A DNA stretch of 64,000 nt from Bradyrhizobium sp. WSM1743 (GCF_000473065.1 NZ_AXAZ01000034.1:1-64000); one strand, 5' to 3'. Positions 32,368 to 41,288 are shown, counted from the stretch's first letter. Program-made: numbers and translations. Notes: generated by a model from the letters alone, not told the origin.

Positions 32368-33726
32368 TCACCTGCTCCCGTCCGGCCCCATCACGAGATC
32401 CGGCAGCCAAGTCGATATCCCCGGCACGAAGCACAGCAGCAGCACCGCGAGCATCATCAGCAGCACGAACGGCAGCGTGCCCCAGATCACCTCGCGCAGG
32501 GGGATGTCGGGCGCGACGTTGCGGATGACGAAGATGTTGAGGCCGACGGGTGGATGGATCAACCCCATCTCCATCACGATGGTCATGACAACGCCGAACC
32601 AGATGATGTCGAAATTGGCGGCACGTAAGGGCGGCAGGATGATCGGCGCCGTCATCAGGATGATCGACACCGGCGGCAGGAAGAAGCCGAGCACGACGAC
32701 CATGACGAGGATCGCGAACAGCAGCTCCCAGCGCGGCAGGTGCATCGCGACGATGGATTCGGCGACCGATTGCGAGATGTGCAGGTAGCTCATCACGTAG
32801 GAATAGAGCAGCGACATGCCGATGATCATCATCAGCATGGTCGATTCCCGGATGGTCGACTTCATGATGGGAGCGAGGTCGCTCGGCCGCCACACGCTGT
32901 AGATCGCCGCGATCAGCGCCAGCGCCAGGAGGCCGCCGAGGCCGGCGGTTTCCGACGGCGTGGCGTAGCCGCCGTAGAGGGCGATCATGACGCCGGTGAG
33001 CAGCAGCACGAACGGGATCACCCGCGGCAGCACGCTGAAGCGTTCGGCCAGCGTGTACTCGTCGCGGGTCAGGATCGCGGCCTCGGGGCCGCCATTCTTG
33101 TAGATCGCTTCAGCCGCCTTGTATTCCCGGCGGAAGCGGATCACGGCATAGGCGCCGAACAGGGTGACCAGCAACAGCCCCGGCCCGATGCCGGCGAGGA
33201 ACAGCCGCCCGAGCGACTTTTCGGCGGCGACCGCAAACAGGATCATGGTGATCGAGGGCGGCAGCAGGATGCCGAGCGTGCCGCCGGCGGCGATGATGCC
33301 TGCGGCAAAACCGCCGGAATAACCGCGCTTGCGCATCTCGGGAATGCCGGCCGAACCGATCGCCGAGCAGGTCGCTGGGCTCGAGCCCGCCATCGCCGCG
33401 AACAGCGCGCAGGCGAAGACGTTGGCAACGCCGAGGCCGCCGGGGACGCGATGCAGCCAAGCATGCAGCGCCGAATAGAGATCCTGGCCGGCGCGCGACT
33501 TGCCGATCGCGGCGCCCTTCAGGATGAAAAGCGGGATCGACAGGAGCGTGATCGAGGCCATTTCCTCGTAGACGTTCTGGGTCACCGTATCGAGCGAGGC
33601 TGAAGGCATGTAGATGCCCATGAACACGACCGCGACCGCGCCGAGCGCGAACGCAATCGGCATGCCCGAGAACATCACGAGCAGCGTCGCGATGCCGTAG
33701 GCGAAGCCGATACCGAAAACGCTCAT
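32368..33726 (-). CDS. Second TRAP transporter large permease (DctM family)
   Basis: This 452-residue polytopic protein carries DctM motifs: MASITLLSIPLFILKGAAIGKS, FAAMAGSSPATCSAIGSAGIPEMRKRGYSGGFAAGIIAAGGTLGILLPPSITMILF and MGLIHPPVGLNIFVI. An internal hydrophilic loop (REYKAAEAIYKNGGPEAAILTRDEYTLAERF) is longer than in the other permease. It overlaps the small permease gene by four bases. Confidence 0.9.
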   Translation of the reverse strand: MSVFGIGFAYGIATLLVMFSGMPIAFALGAVAVVFMGIYMPSASLDTVTQNVYEEMASITLLSIPLFILKGAAIGKSRAGQDLYSALHAWLHRVPGGLGVANVFACALFAAMAGSSPATCSAIGSAGIPEMRKRGYSGGFAAGIIAAGGTLGILLPPSITMILFAVAAEKSLGRLFLAGIGPGLLLVTLFGAYAVIRFRREYKAAEAIYKNGGPEAAILTRDEYTLAERFSVLPRVIPFVLLLTGVMIALYGGYATPSETAGLGGLLALALIAAIYSVWRPSDLAPIMKSTIRESTMLMMIIGMSLLYSYVMSYLHISQSVAESIVAMHLPRWELLFAILVMVVVLGFFLPPVSIILMTAPIILPPLRAANFDIIWFGVVMTIVMEMGLIHPPVGLNIFVIRNVAPDIPLREVIWGTLPFVLLMMLAVLLLCFVPGISTWLPDLVMGPDGSR

Positions 33727-34277
33727 GGCCGCCTGGCTCCGGCGAATGGCAGCGCAAGCTGCACGAGGATCTGGATGCAGAGCAGGCTCATCCCGAGCGC
33801 CATCAGCGAATAGGGGATGGCGAGCGGCGGCGACCACATCGAGTTCGAGACCTGGCCGTCGACATAGGCCTCATGGGCCAGGGTCCAGGACTTCCAGGTG
33901 AAGAAGGCGCAGAACAGGAACGTTGCGGCGTCGACCAGCCAGAGGCGGACCTTGTTCGCGAGCGGCGACAGCAGGCCGACGAAGGCCTCGATGCCGATAT
34001 GACCGCGGTTCTGCTGCACATAGGCGGCGGTCATGAAGGTGGCGCCGACCAAGAGGAACACGGCGGCCTCGTCCTGCCAGTAATTGGCCGCCTTGAACAG
34101 CGCGCGGCTGAGCACGCTGTAGCTCAGGATGGCGCAGGCTGCGACCAGCGCGATCGCTGCGAACACGACGATGATGGTGTGGAGGATGGCGAGACCGCGA
34201 TCGATCGCCGCCGCAGGGCCCGACCCTGCGGCAGCGCTCGTCCGGTCGTCACGATCCGGAAGCGGACCGTGGCTCAT
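33723..34277 (-). CDS. Second TRAP transporter small permease (DctQ family)
   Basis: This 184-residue protein has four transmembrane segments and the DctQ core YWQDEAAVFLLVGATFMTAAYVQQNRGHIGIEAFVGLL. Both ends overlap neighbouring genes by four bases (ATGA), giving a tightly coupled dctP-dctQ-dctM operon. The substrate is unknown. Confidence 0.87.
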   Translation of the reverse strand: MSHGPLPDRDDRTSAAAGSGPAAAIDRGLAILHTIIVVFAAIALVAACAILSYSVLSRALFKAANYWQDEAAVFLLVGATFMTAAYVQQNRGHIGIEAFVGLLSPLANKVRLWLVDAATFLFCAFFTWKSWTLAHEAYVDGQVSNSMWSPPLAIPYSLMALGMSLLCIQILVQLALPFAGARRP

Positions 34278-35296
34278 GCCGCAACGTCTGTGGCGAGCTT
34301 GAGCAGGTTGGCCGAGGTCGCGGTCTTGGCGGTGTAATCCTTCCAGGCGGTGTCGCGGGCGATGTCCCGCCACTTGCCGACCGTCGCGGTGTCGAGCACG
34401 GACACCTTGGCGCCGGCCTTCTCGTAGACCTTGGCGACCTCGATATCGTCGTCCTGCGCGCCCTTGCGACCGAAGGCTTCGAGCTCGGTGCCGACCGCGA
34501 GCAAAATGTCCTGATGGTTCTTCGGCAGCTTGTCGAAGATCGCCTTCGACATCATCAAGGGCTCCAGCATGAACCAGTAGGAGGTGCCCGCGCCAGAGGT
34601 CAGCGACTTCGCGACTTCTTCGAGACGGAACGAGATCAGGCTGGTCGAGGAGGTGATGCCGGCATCGCAAGCGCCGGTCTGCATCGCCGCGTAGATTTCG
34701 TTCGAAGGCACCGACAGCACCGAGGCGCCGGCGGTCTGGAGCACCATGTCCATCTCGCGCGAGCCGCCGCGCACCTTCATGCCCTTGGCATCCTCGGGCG
34801 CGACGATCGGCTTGGAGCGGCTGGCAACGCCGCCGGCCTGCCAGACCCAGGTGAGCAGGATGATGCCCTTGTCGGCGAGGAAGTCGGTCAGTGCCTTGCC
34901 GACGGGCTCCTTCTTCCAGCGCAGGCCCTGGTCGTAGGTGGTCACCAGGCCCGGCATCAGGCCGATGTTGGTTTCCGGCAGCTCGCCGCCGGCATAAGGC
35001 ATCGGATAGAGCGAGATGTCGAGCGCGCCCTTGCGCATCGCGGAGAACTGCGCGTTGGTCTTGATCAGCGAGGAGTTCGGATAGATCTCGGCGGCAATGT
35101 CGCCGTTGCTGCGCTTGGCAACTTCAGCGGCGAACATGCGGCAGAGCCGGTCGCGGAAGTCGCCCTTGTCGATGGTGCCGCCCGGAAATTGATGTGAGAT
35201 CTTCAGCGTGGTCGCGGCCTGCGCGGTGCCAGTGCCGAAGCGCAGGATGGCGGGTGCCGCGACGGCGGTCGCGATCAGATGTCGGCGCGTAATCAT
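34274..35296 (-). CDS. Second TRAP solute-binding protein (DctP family)
   Basis: This 340-residue protein has a signal peptide (MITRRHLIATAVAAPAILRFGTGTAQA) with a twin-arginine-like start. DctP features are LKISHQFPGGTIDKGDFRDRLCRMFAAEVAKRSNGDIAAEIYPNSSL, AQFSAMRKGALDISLYPMPY and GMKVRGGSREMDMVLQTAGASVLSVPSNEIYAAMQTGACDAGITS. First gene of the second TRAP operon. Only distant resemblance to the other DctP here, so the two systems likely take up different solutes. Confidence 0.88.
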   Translation of the reverse strand: MITRRHLIATAVAAPAILRFGTGTAQAATTLKISHQFPGGTIDKGDFRDRLCRMFAAEVAKRSNGDIAAEIYPNSSLIKTNAQFSAMRKGALDISLYPMPYAGGELPETNIGLMPGLVTTYDQGLRWKKEPVGKALTDFLADKGIILLTWVWQAGGVASRSKPIVAPEDAKGMKVRGGSREMDMVLQTAGASVLSVPSNEIYAAMQTGACDAGITSSTSLISFRLEEVAKSLTSGAGTSYWFMLEPLMMSKAIFDKLPKNHQDILLAVGTELEAFGRKGAQDDDIEVAKVYEKAGAKVSVLDTATVGKWRDIARDTAWKDYTAKTATSANLLKLATDVAA

Positions 35297-35630
35297 GGTG
35301 TGATCCCTTTGAACGTTTCTTTTGGACTGTTCTTGTTGGTGTGATTTGGGTCGGGTCTTGTCAGACCGGCGTTCAGGCCCATCCTAGCCGGTCTTCCACC
35401 CGATATTCTCTCATCTGATAGTTCGAGACCGAATGCCCCGGCAAGTGCCGGCCGTGCTGCGCTGCACACTTCCGATCCCGGTTGCGAGCGCGGGAGTACG
35501 CCGTATGACTGATAGCGGAGGGCTCGCCAAAATTTATCGGCGGCGGCGTAACAACGCAGGCTGGCGATCCGTCGAGACTGAATAGCGGCGTCCGTCGCTG
35601 ACAAACACCATCTCGAAGGGAAGATGAACC
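35297..35630. other. Intergenic stretch between divergent units
   Basis: No gene is supported. It should hold the promoters of the TRAP operon (minus) and the MXKDX gene (plus). I see no clear palindromic operator. Confidence 0.35.
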
Positions 35631-35876
35631 ATGACCATTCGCACCCGCATCGTGCTCGGCGTCTCGGCTGCCGCTCTTTCGCTTGGCCTCGCGTTTGCCC
35701 CGGCCGCCTTTGCTCAGGACAAGATGAGCAAGGATGACGGCATGATGAAAAAGGACACGATGTCCAAGGACGGCATGATGAAGAAGGACACCATGTCCAA
35801 GGACGACGGCATGAAGAAGGACCACATGTCGAAGGACGGCATGAAGAAAGACGACGGGATGATGAAGAAGAATTGA
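35631..35876 (+). CDS. Pentapeptide MXKDX repeat secreted protein
   Basis: This 81-residue protein has a signal peptide (IVLGVSAAALSLGLAFAPAAFAQ). The mature part is built only from Met/Lys/Asp/Gly units of the MSKDG, MMKKD, TMSKD type, the MXKDX repeat family. The composition suggests an unstructured, metal- or anion-binding periplasmic peptide; its function is unknown. AAGGGAAGATGAACC precedes the ATG. Confidence 0.9.
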   Translation: MTIRTRIVLGVSAAALSLGLAFAPAAFAQDKMSKDDGMMKKDTMSKDGMMKKDTMSKDDGMKKDHMSKDGMKKDDGMMKKN

Positions 35877-36005
35877 TCCTTCGGCGTCGTCGCGCAGCGC
35901 CCGCCTCAGGCGGGGCCGCGGCCTCGCGAATTCCGGCGGCGGCCTTTGAGACCGCCTCCGGAATGATGCTTTGGTTCAAGTTCAATTGAACGTGACGAGC
36001 GAAGC

Positions 36006-36353
36006 TTACTTGCGCTTGGCCTTGCGGGCGGCGTAGCGCGCATCGCGCTTGGCCTTTTGCTCGGCTTCGAGGGCAGCCTGTCTCTCGGCAGCTTCCTCAG
36101 CCTCGCGCGCGATCCGTGCGGCTTCGGCGGCCTTGGCCTCTTCCTCCAGGCGCTTCTGCTCGGCCTTTGCGGCCTCGCGCGCGGCCTTTGCCTCGGCGCG
36201 CTTGGCCGCGAGTGCCTCACGCTCGGCACGCTTCGCCGCCACCGCGGGATCATCGGGTCCCGGTTGGGATTTGAATTTGTTCAAAAGATTTTTGCGGGCT
36301 TCCTGTGCCGCCTTTTGCCGGTCTGCGAAGCCGGGTTCCCTGAATCCACTCAT
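36006..36353 (-). CDS. DUF6481 family charged helical protein
   Basis: This 115-residue protein starts MSGFREPGFADRQKAAQEARKNLLNKFKSQPGPDDPAV and continues as an uninterrupted Ala/Lys/Glu/Arg helix of about 75 residues ending ARKAKRK. The N-terminal GF.EPGFADRQKAA...LL.KFK block marks the DUF6481 family of small proteobacterial proteins of unknown function. A single long coiled coil, possibly nucleic-acid binding through its basic end, is likely. Confidence 0.8.
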   Translation of the reverse strand: MSGFREPGFADRQKAAQEARKNLLNKFKSQPGPDDPAVAAKRAEREALAAKRAEAKAAREAAKAEQKRLEEEAKAAEAARIAREAEEAAERQAALEAEQKAKRDARYAARKAKRK

Positions 36354-36619
36354 CGACGAGCCTTGTCTTCCTCGCTTTCGATCCTACATCGGTGCCTGTT
36401 GGTACGTCGGCTGGGCATAGCAGGCGCCACGCGACGCAGAAGCGTGTACATCGGCGCGCGTCGCGAAGCCACCCATAATCGCAGCCGATCAGGTCAACGA
36501 AAAATCGCCCCCTCCGACGATCTCTCGTAGCCCGGAAAAACTGCTGAATTGTGATGTCCCTCATAAGGGAGCACGCGGGCGACGCCTAGCGTCCGCCCGG
36601 TACGAGACGGAGCACGGGC

Positions 36620-36856
36620 ATGACGATCTCAAGACCAAGCCTGAAAGCGCTCGCAGTTGCCTTGGCCCTGGCAAGTGTGGCCGGCGCCGCGCTGCTGCTC
36701 GCTCGTCCGCAGCCCATCGAGAGTGCGGTGCTGGGGGCGGATTGGGAATGCACCCGGACCGCATTGGTGCTCACGAGCTGCGCACCGCGCGTCCAGGAGG
36801 CAATTCCGGCGGTCGAAACCTCGCGCAAGGACGCGATCCGGCAGACCCGGGGCTGA
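36620..36856 (+). CDS. Small exported hypothetical protein (78 aa)
   Basis: MTISRPSLKALAVALALASVAGAALLLARPQPIESAVLGADWECTRTALVLTSCAPRVQEAIPAVETSRKDAIRQTRG has an N-terminal signal or anchor and two cysteines (ECT, TSC) that could form a disulfide outside the membrane. No family is recognised. Confidence 0.6.
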   Translation: MTISRPSLKALAVALALASVAGAALLLARPQPIESAVLGADWECTRTALVLTSCAPRVQEAIPAVETSRKDAIRQTRG

Positions 36857-36932
36857 ATTGGTCCGGCTGATCGGCATGTGACGTGACGCCGCAGAGGTGA
36901 TAAAGCCTGCTCGCCAGCGCGACCGGACGGCC

Positions 36933-37169
36933 ATGTCGAAGCCAGAGTCCAGATCCAAGCCCGGCGAGGAGCCCAACCCTCGACCGAACCGTCAGCCCAT
37001 GCGCCAGCCGGGCGGCGACCGCCGCGGCGCGATCGCGGGATTGATCATCGCGGTCGTGATCCTCGGCGTCGGCTGGTGGCTTGCCCGGAATCTCACCGCA
37101 GCCAGCAAGATGCAGGATTGCCTGATGTCCGGGCGAAGCAACTGCAATGTGATCGAGCCGGCTCGCTAG
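36933..37169 (+). CDS. Small single-pass membrane protein (78 aa)
   Basis: MSKPESRSKPGEEPNPRPNRQPMRQPGGDRRGAIAGLIIAVVILGVGWWLARNLTAASKMQDCLMSGRSNCNVIEPAR has a proline-rich cytoplasmic head and one transmembrane helix at about residues 33-52. A short tail follows with a CLMSGRSNC cysteine pair. The layout is consistent with a small inner-membrane protein; function unknown. Confidence 0.65.
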   Translation: MSKPESRSKPGEEPNPRPNRQPMRQPGGDRRGAIAGLIIAVVILGVGWWLARNLTAASKMQDCLMSGRSNCNVIEPAR

Positions 37170-37341
37170 GCGCGCTTCAGCGTGGCCCGTAGGGCCAAAA
37201 AATGCCCTGGTCTTAATCATTTGTAACGGGACTTAGCCGATCAAGCAGGGCAGTTATCTCGGCCGGCATCAGCCCGGCGCGCGGCGATTCGTCGATCGCG
37301 CCAGGGACCACGGCCATCGACAGAGTAGGGGGCGAGCACGC

Positions 37342-38106
37342 ATGAGTGCGTCCAAACGCATGAAGATCATCATTCCCGTGATTTCGGCCGTGTCGTTGCT
37401 CGCGCTGTCGGTGCAGGCGCAAGAGGCCAGACCGCCGAAAGAGGCGGGCCCACCCCCGGCCGCGCCGGGTGCAGGCGCGCCGCCTCAGACCAATCAGACC
37501 ATGCGCAAGGGCCCTCCGCCCCAGCAGGCGACCCGACCCGCGCAGCCCGGTGGTCAGCCCCATGCGGGTCCTGGCCCGCGCAATGCCGGTGGCCCACCGC
37601 CGGGACGACATGCGCGCAGTCCTGCCCCGGCGCGGGATTGGGATGGACACACCTATCGCGGCAATCTCGCCTGGGATGGTGGACGCTGGCGCCACGAAGT
37701 CCGCAACGGCCGCTCCGGCTGGTGGTGGGACGTCGGCGGCGTCTGGTATTATTATCCGCAGCGAATGGCTGGCCCGCCTGCCTACATCTCGGACGATTAT
37801 ATCGACGACGTGCCGGTGGCCTATGCCCCGCCTCCGGTCGCCTATGCGCCGCCACCTCCGCCTCCGCCACCGGCTGATCCCGGCGCCAGCGCGCTTGGCG
37901 GCGCGATCGTCGGCGGCCTCTTGGGCGGCCTGATTTCGGGCAATGCAACAGGCGCTGCCGCAGGCGCGGTCCTCGGCGGCGCGACGGGCGCAATCGCCGG
38001 TGCCACTGCTGCATCCCAGCCCGGCTACTACTGGGCGCAGGACACCTGCTATTACCGCTACCCGAACGGCCAATATGTGCAGGCCGATCCCCGCGCATGC
38101 TACTGA
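37342..38106 (+). CDS. Secreted proline-rich glycine-zipper protein
   Basis: This 254-residue protein has a signal peptide (IIIPVISAVSLLALSVQAQ), a Pro/Ala/Gly/Gln-rich linker to about residue 100, and a folded block DWDGHTYRGNLAWDGGRWRHEVRNGRSGWWWDVGGVWYYYPQ. A run of PPPPPPPP precedes a glycine-zipper segment (ALGGAIVGGLLGGLISGNATGAAAGAVLGGATGAIAGA) that may insert in the outer membrane. The end CYYRYPNGQYVQADPRACY carries two cysteines. Similar envelope proteins are common in Bradyrhizobium, without known function. Confidence 0.8.
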   Translation: MSASKRMKIIIPVISAVSLLALSVQAQEARPPKEAGPPPAAPGAGAPPQTNQTMRKGPPPQQATRPAQPGGQPHAGPGPRNAGGPPPGRHARSPAPARDWDGHTYRGNLAWDGGRWRHEVRNGRSGWWWDVGGVWYYYPQRMAGPPAYISDDYIDDVPVAYAPPPVAYAPPPPPPPPADPGASALGGAIVGGLLGGLISGNATGAAAGAVLGGATGAIAGATAASQPGYYWAQDTCYYRYPNGQYVQADPRACY

Positions 38107-38131
38107 GTTTTCCACGCCGGATTGGCGCATG

Positions 38132-38159
38132 GAGGCGGGCTTAGGCCCGCCTCTTTTTT
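38132..38159 (+). terminator. Rho-independent terminator
   Basis: The stem GAGGCGGGC/GCCCGCCTC with loop TTAG is followed by six T; it ends the glycine-zipper gene. Confidence 0.92.
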
Positions 38160-38234
38160 GCACAGGGGCGATTGCTTCAAATTAGCGCTGGCGCTCGTTG
38201 CCGCCGCACGCAAGGCTCAAAGAAAAATATCGGG

Positions 38235-38351
38235 ATGATTCGCGGGGGGGCGTGGGACATGCTGGATGCCATCCAGATCAGCATGGCGTTGTGGGCCATG
38301 ATCGTTTGCGGCGGGATCAAACTCTCGCAGGTGCTGCCCTATCTGTTCTAG
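38235..38351 (+). CDS. Very short hydrophobic peptide (38 aa)
   Basis: The frame MIRGGAWDMLDAIQISMALWAMIVCGGIKLSQVLPYLF would form one transmembrane helix. An inner ATG at 38259 follows a GGGGGGG run and would give 30 residues. No family is recognised; support is only composition and position after a terminator. Confidence 0.35.
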   Translation: MIRGGAWDMLDAIQISMALWAMIVCGGIKLSQVLPYLF

Positions 38352-38391
38352 CGCACGATCCACATTGCGCCGCTCCCTGATGCTCTTCGCG

Positions 38392-38553
38392 TCAGGACAC
38401 GAGCCAGCTGAAGAATGCGATCGTGGCCCAGACCAGGCCGCCGATCCAGGCCAGCATCACGATGGCGATGGTCACGAGATAGGCGATGCCGAGCAGATCG
38501 GACCTCTGTCGTTGCGTCGGGGCGACGATCTCGGCTGCTGCTTTGTGTGTCAT
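38392..38553 (-). CDS. Small membrane protein (53 aa)
   Basis: MTHKAAAEIVAPTQRQRSDLLGIAYLVTIAIVMLAWIGGLVWATIAFFSWLVS has a polar 18-residue head and one long or two short transmembrane segments to the end. AGGTC precedes the ATG at 38553. It resembles small inner-membrane proteins of unknown role. Confidence 0.55.
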   Translation of the reverse strand: MTHKAAAEIVAPTQRQRSDLLGIAYLVTIAIVMLAWIGGLVWATIAFFSWLVS

Positions 38554-38727
38554 GACCTGAACACCACCGTGGAGCGTTGAAGCGTTGTTTAGCGGAGATG
38601 TCGGGTGCAGGCTGTGACGCAGTTCACAGATCCCTCGAACGAGCCTGTGCGGCGAGGAATTCACCCCGCAATCATACGGGCGAAATTGCCACGCGCTTGT
38701 CCAGATCGACCGTCTAAAATCGGTCGC

Positions 38728-38913
38728 ATGTGCAACAAGTACGACCCACAGCACGAAGCCGAAGCCGCAATGAAGCTGGCTGCGGCGTCTGAAGGCGCCG
38801 ATCGGCAACGACTGATCCAGCTGGCCCTGGCATGGCATCAGCTCGCCCGCGATCCGCGCGAGGAGCAAGGGGCCCCGCCGGATGCCGCCGGGCGCATCCG
38901 CACCAGCTGGTAG
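38728..38913 (+). CDS. Small hypothetical protein (61 aa)
   Basis: MCNKYDPQHEAEAAMKLAAASEGADRQRLIQLALAWHQLARDPREEQGAPPDAAGRIRTSW is helical in its first 45 residues (EAEAAMKLAAASEGADRQRLIQLALAWHQLA). The pattern resembles short Rhizobiales proteins in which A...A.G.DR..L..LA..WH.LA is conserved. A terminator follows. Confidence 0.6.
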   Translation: MCNKYDPQHEAEAAMKLAAASEGADRQRLIQLALAWHQLARDPREEQGAPPDAAGRIRTSW

Positions 38914-38931
38914 GCCAGTCCCCATGAGAAA

Positions 38932-38963
38932 AACCCCGTGCTCGTAGAACAAGCACGGGGTTC
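38932..38963. terminator. Terminator, possibly bidirectional
   Basis: AACCCCGTGCT pairs with AGCACGGGGTT around nine bases, followed by CTTC on plus and preceded by AAA (TTT on minus). It ends the gene at 38728. Confidence 0.75.
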
Positions 38964-39195
38964 TTCAAAGCCGACCGGGGGCTGGCGAGTCGGCATCACT
39001 CAAGTCGGTTATCCAACGCTCTGATCGCGCGTTCGTTCCGTATCGACCGCATGATGCTGCGTGGCGAGCGACGCAGGCTGCTGCTGTCGAATGCCGCGAT
39101 CGATGCCTATCGGCTGCGGCCCGTCCTCGTGACTGCATGATCGATCAGATTGAACCAGTCATTAACGAATGCTCCGCCCTCCGATTCGCGATCGC

Positions 39196-39225
39196 GATTC
39201 GTGCTTTGCGAACGAAGCGGAGTCG
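39196..39225. repeat. 30-bp dispersed repeat, copy 2
   Basis: The core reads GATTCGTGCTTTGCGAACGA and ends GGAGTCG; it matches 10488-10517 at 25 of 30 positions. Confidence 0.55.
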
Positions 39226-39241
39226 GATCGTGAACAAACAC

Positions 39242-39261
39242 AAAGCCCCCGATGGGGCTCA
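39242..39261 (-). terminator. Terminator of the DUF2171 gene
   Basis: On the minus strand AGCCCC-ATC-GGGGGCT is followed by TTGTGTTT, just after the stop at 39267. Confidence 0.6.
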
Positions 39262-39266
39262 GTGTT

Positions 39267-39494
39267 TCAGGCGGCTTCCGTCTTCGGTACGGCGTCGGCA
39301 TTCACCGATAGTTTGACAACGTCGCCTTCGACGGCGCCGACATATTTCGTGTCGATGTAGTGATGATGGTCCTTGTGACCTTCCGGGCTATCCTTGCGCG
39401 TCAGCTTGATGCGGTTGCCCTCGACGCGATCGACGGTGCCGACATGTGCGCCGTCCTTGCCGATGATCTTCATGTGCTCTCTGATGTCAGCCAT
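39267..39494 (-). CDS. DUF2171 domain protein (75 aa)
   Basis: MADIREHMKIIGKDGAHVGTVDRVEGNRIKLTRKDSPEGHKDHHHYIDTKYVGAVEGDVVKLSVNADAVPKTEAA matches DUF2171, a small PRC-barrel-like beta domain (GKDGAHVGTVD...IKLTR...HHYI...V). GGAGGA is present before the ATG. The family is often induced under stress; that role is known only by association. Confidence 0.88.
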   Translation of the reverse strand: MADIREHMKIIGKDGAHVGTVDRVEGNRIKLTRKDSPEGHKDHHHYIDTKYVGAVEGDVVKLSVNADAVPKTEAA

Positions 39495-39608
39495 GCTGTC
39501 CTCCTTTGCACGGATTTAACTGCGAAGATCGGTGTTCGTTGCAGCAGGCGCGTTGGACCCAAGGCGCTTTCCGCACGTTGACGCCCCGTCGGATCTGTCA
39601 AGAAGCGC

Positions 39609-40895
39609 ATGGAGACCGTTCGAGCCTATCTGGAGCGAAAGCATGAGGAACTCAGGCTGTTGAATGACTGCCTGAGAAACCGGCTCGATTTGGCGCGTCC
39701 GCGCTCCGTCGACGACGTCGTCAGGTCCAAGTTCCAGATCACCGCCGCGCTGAGGGCGGAGCACGAATTGCATGAGTGGAAGGCGACGGAGACAGCCTGG
39801 TCGCATACGGCCGTTCCCGCCAGCGGACCGTTCGAGTTCAGTTACGATTACCAGAGGGCCGATCTTACGGTACGCGGTCCTTCGTTCTACGAGCTCGGCT
39901 GCGGCTGTGCGAGCACGGCGATCTACACCGCCTCAGGCATGGCCGCGATCTCCGCCGTGCTGCTCGCTTCCGCGCAAATCGTCGAGAAGGCTGATATCCT
40001 GGTGCTTCCGGGCTCCTATGGCGAGACGCTGGAGCTGATCCGGTGCTTCGTCCCTCATTTGCGGCTCGAGGCCTTGAAGCTGCCGCTGGGCGACGCGTTT
40101 GCAGCAGTGAGTTCGCCGCGGATGCTTCTATTGGATTCCTGCTCCTTCGCTAGCGCCTTCGAAGCGGCGCTGCGCTGTGACGGCTCGGGCCTCGATCTCC
40201 TGATTTTCGATACGACGTGCTTCGCCGGCAGGTCAGGCCGTATCAGGCGAGTCCTGAGGTGGGCGCGACGATACGGAATTCCGCTGGTGTTGGTACGAAG
40301 CCACAACAAGCTGGATTCGCTTGGTGCGGAATATGGCCGGCTCGGCTCGGCCGTTTTTGTGCACGGGCATGAGCATCAGTCGCGGGCAGGGAGCGTTGAA
40401 TCGACACGTCTCGCGTCCGAAACCCGAAACGCGGTGCGGCTGCTCGGCGGCGCGGCGTTGCCGGCCCATTTCCCGCCCTTCGCGGGCAGCGCGGCGTATT
40501 GGGCCCTCTCGAAGAGGCGCGTTGCGGCGATCCTGCGCAACGGCCGCAGCACGGCTCGATATTTTGCCGCGAAGCTCCCGGCGCTCTCGGCCGAGCTTCA
40601 TTTCACCCACGGTCTGTACGTGACCCTCCGGGGCAAGCGCGCGCTCGACGAGGCGGCAGCGCGGCAGGCTGCCGAGGACATGAGCAGCGCATTGCACCGG
40701 GAGGGCTTTCCCATCCGCCACGCCGGCAGCTTCGGCTTCGATTTCGCCGCGACCGAATGGTTTCACGACGCGACCACGGATCAGTACAGCGTCCGGGTGG
40801 CCGTCCCGGATCTTCCCACCGAGCTTTGGAATGATCTGGCCGCCGCAATTGCGCGGTGGTGGCGGGCTCATCAGTCGGCGGGTGGTGAAGGATGA
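39609..40895 (+). CDS. Fold-type I PLP-enzyme-like protein of unknown function
   Basis: This 428-residue protein shows, in order, the marks of Cys/Met-metabolism-type PLP enzymes: CGCASTAIYTASGMAAISAVLLA (phosphate-binding turn), a strand DLLIFDTTCFAG where Asp could bind the PLP ring nitrogen, and LVRSHNKLDSLGAEYGRLG where Lys could form the Schiff base. About 110 N-terminal residues lack a known domain. The match is a pattern, not a confident family assignment. It has no operon partner. Confidence 0.6.
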   Translation: METVRAYLERKHEELRLLNDCLRNRLDLARPRSVDDVVRSKFQITAALRAEHELHEWKATETAWSHTAVPASGPFEFSYDYQRADLTVRGPSFYELGCGCASTAIYTASGMAAISAVLLASAQIVEKADILVLPGSYGETLELIRCFVPHLRLEALKLPLGDAFAAVSSPRMLLLDSCSFASAFEAALRCDGSGLDLLIFDTTCFAGRSGRIRRVLRWARRYGIPLVLVRSHNKLDSLGAEYGRLGSAVFVHGHEHQSRAGSVESTRLASETRNAVRLLGGAALPAHFPPFAGSAAYWALSKRRVAAILRNGRSTARYFAAKLPALSAELHFTHGLYVTLRGKRALDEAAARQAAEDMSSALHREGFPIRHAGSFGFDFAATEWFHDATTDQYSVRVAVPDLPTELWNDLAAAIARWWRAHQSAGGEG

Positions 40896-40929
40896 ATTTT
40901 GTCGATAACCCGGAAGGAGGGCGCGTCAA

Positions 40930-41172
40930 TCAGTCGACCGCCAGGCAATGCTCCAGTTGCGGCTTCTCGTGGCCGCGGCGCGCCCAATCCTGAACGGCGA
41001 AGGCAAGGTGGTGCTGGCCCATTGCGGCGCCAATGACCGAGGCCTGGGCCACCTTGACGGGCCTCGTGACCACATTGGTGTTCACCACGCCTGCGTCGAT
41101 TGCCAAATACGACATCGCAATGATCGCGACCGCAGATGCGATCGCCATTCTCGTCAACTCGGATTGCTGCAT
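40930..41172 (-). CDS. Small exported hypothetical protein (80 aa)
   Basis: MQQSELTRMAIASAVAIIAMSYLAIDAGVVNTNVVTRPVKVAQASVIGAAMGQHHLAFAVQDWARRGHEKPQLEHCLAVD begins with a signal or anchor (MAIASAVAIIAMSYLAIDAG). The rest is short and soluble. An ATG at 41193 would add seven residues. No family recognised. Confidence 0.5.
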   Translation of the reverse strand: MQQSELTRMAIASAVAIIAMSYLAIDAGVVNTNVVTRPVKVAQASVIGAAMGQHHLAFAVQDWARRGHEKPQLEHCLAVD

Positions 41173-41288
41173 TAAGAAACCTATCGGGCACATCTCGCCC
41201 GGCGCTTACATAGGGCTGATCGGCGCCGTTCAAAGGCCGGCGTATGGTTGCCCACGCGTTCGTGAAGGGCGGTTGACTGTCAATGGAC

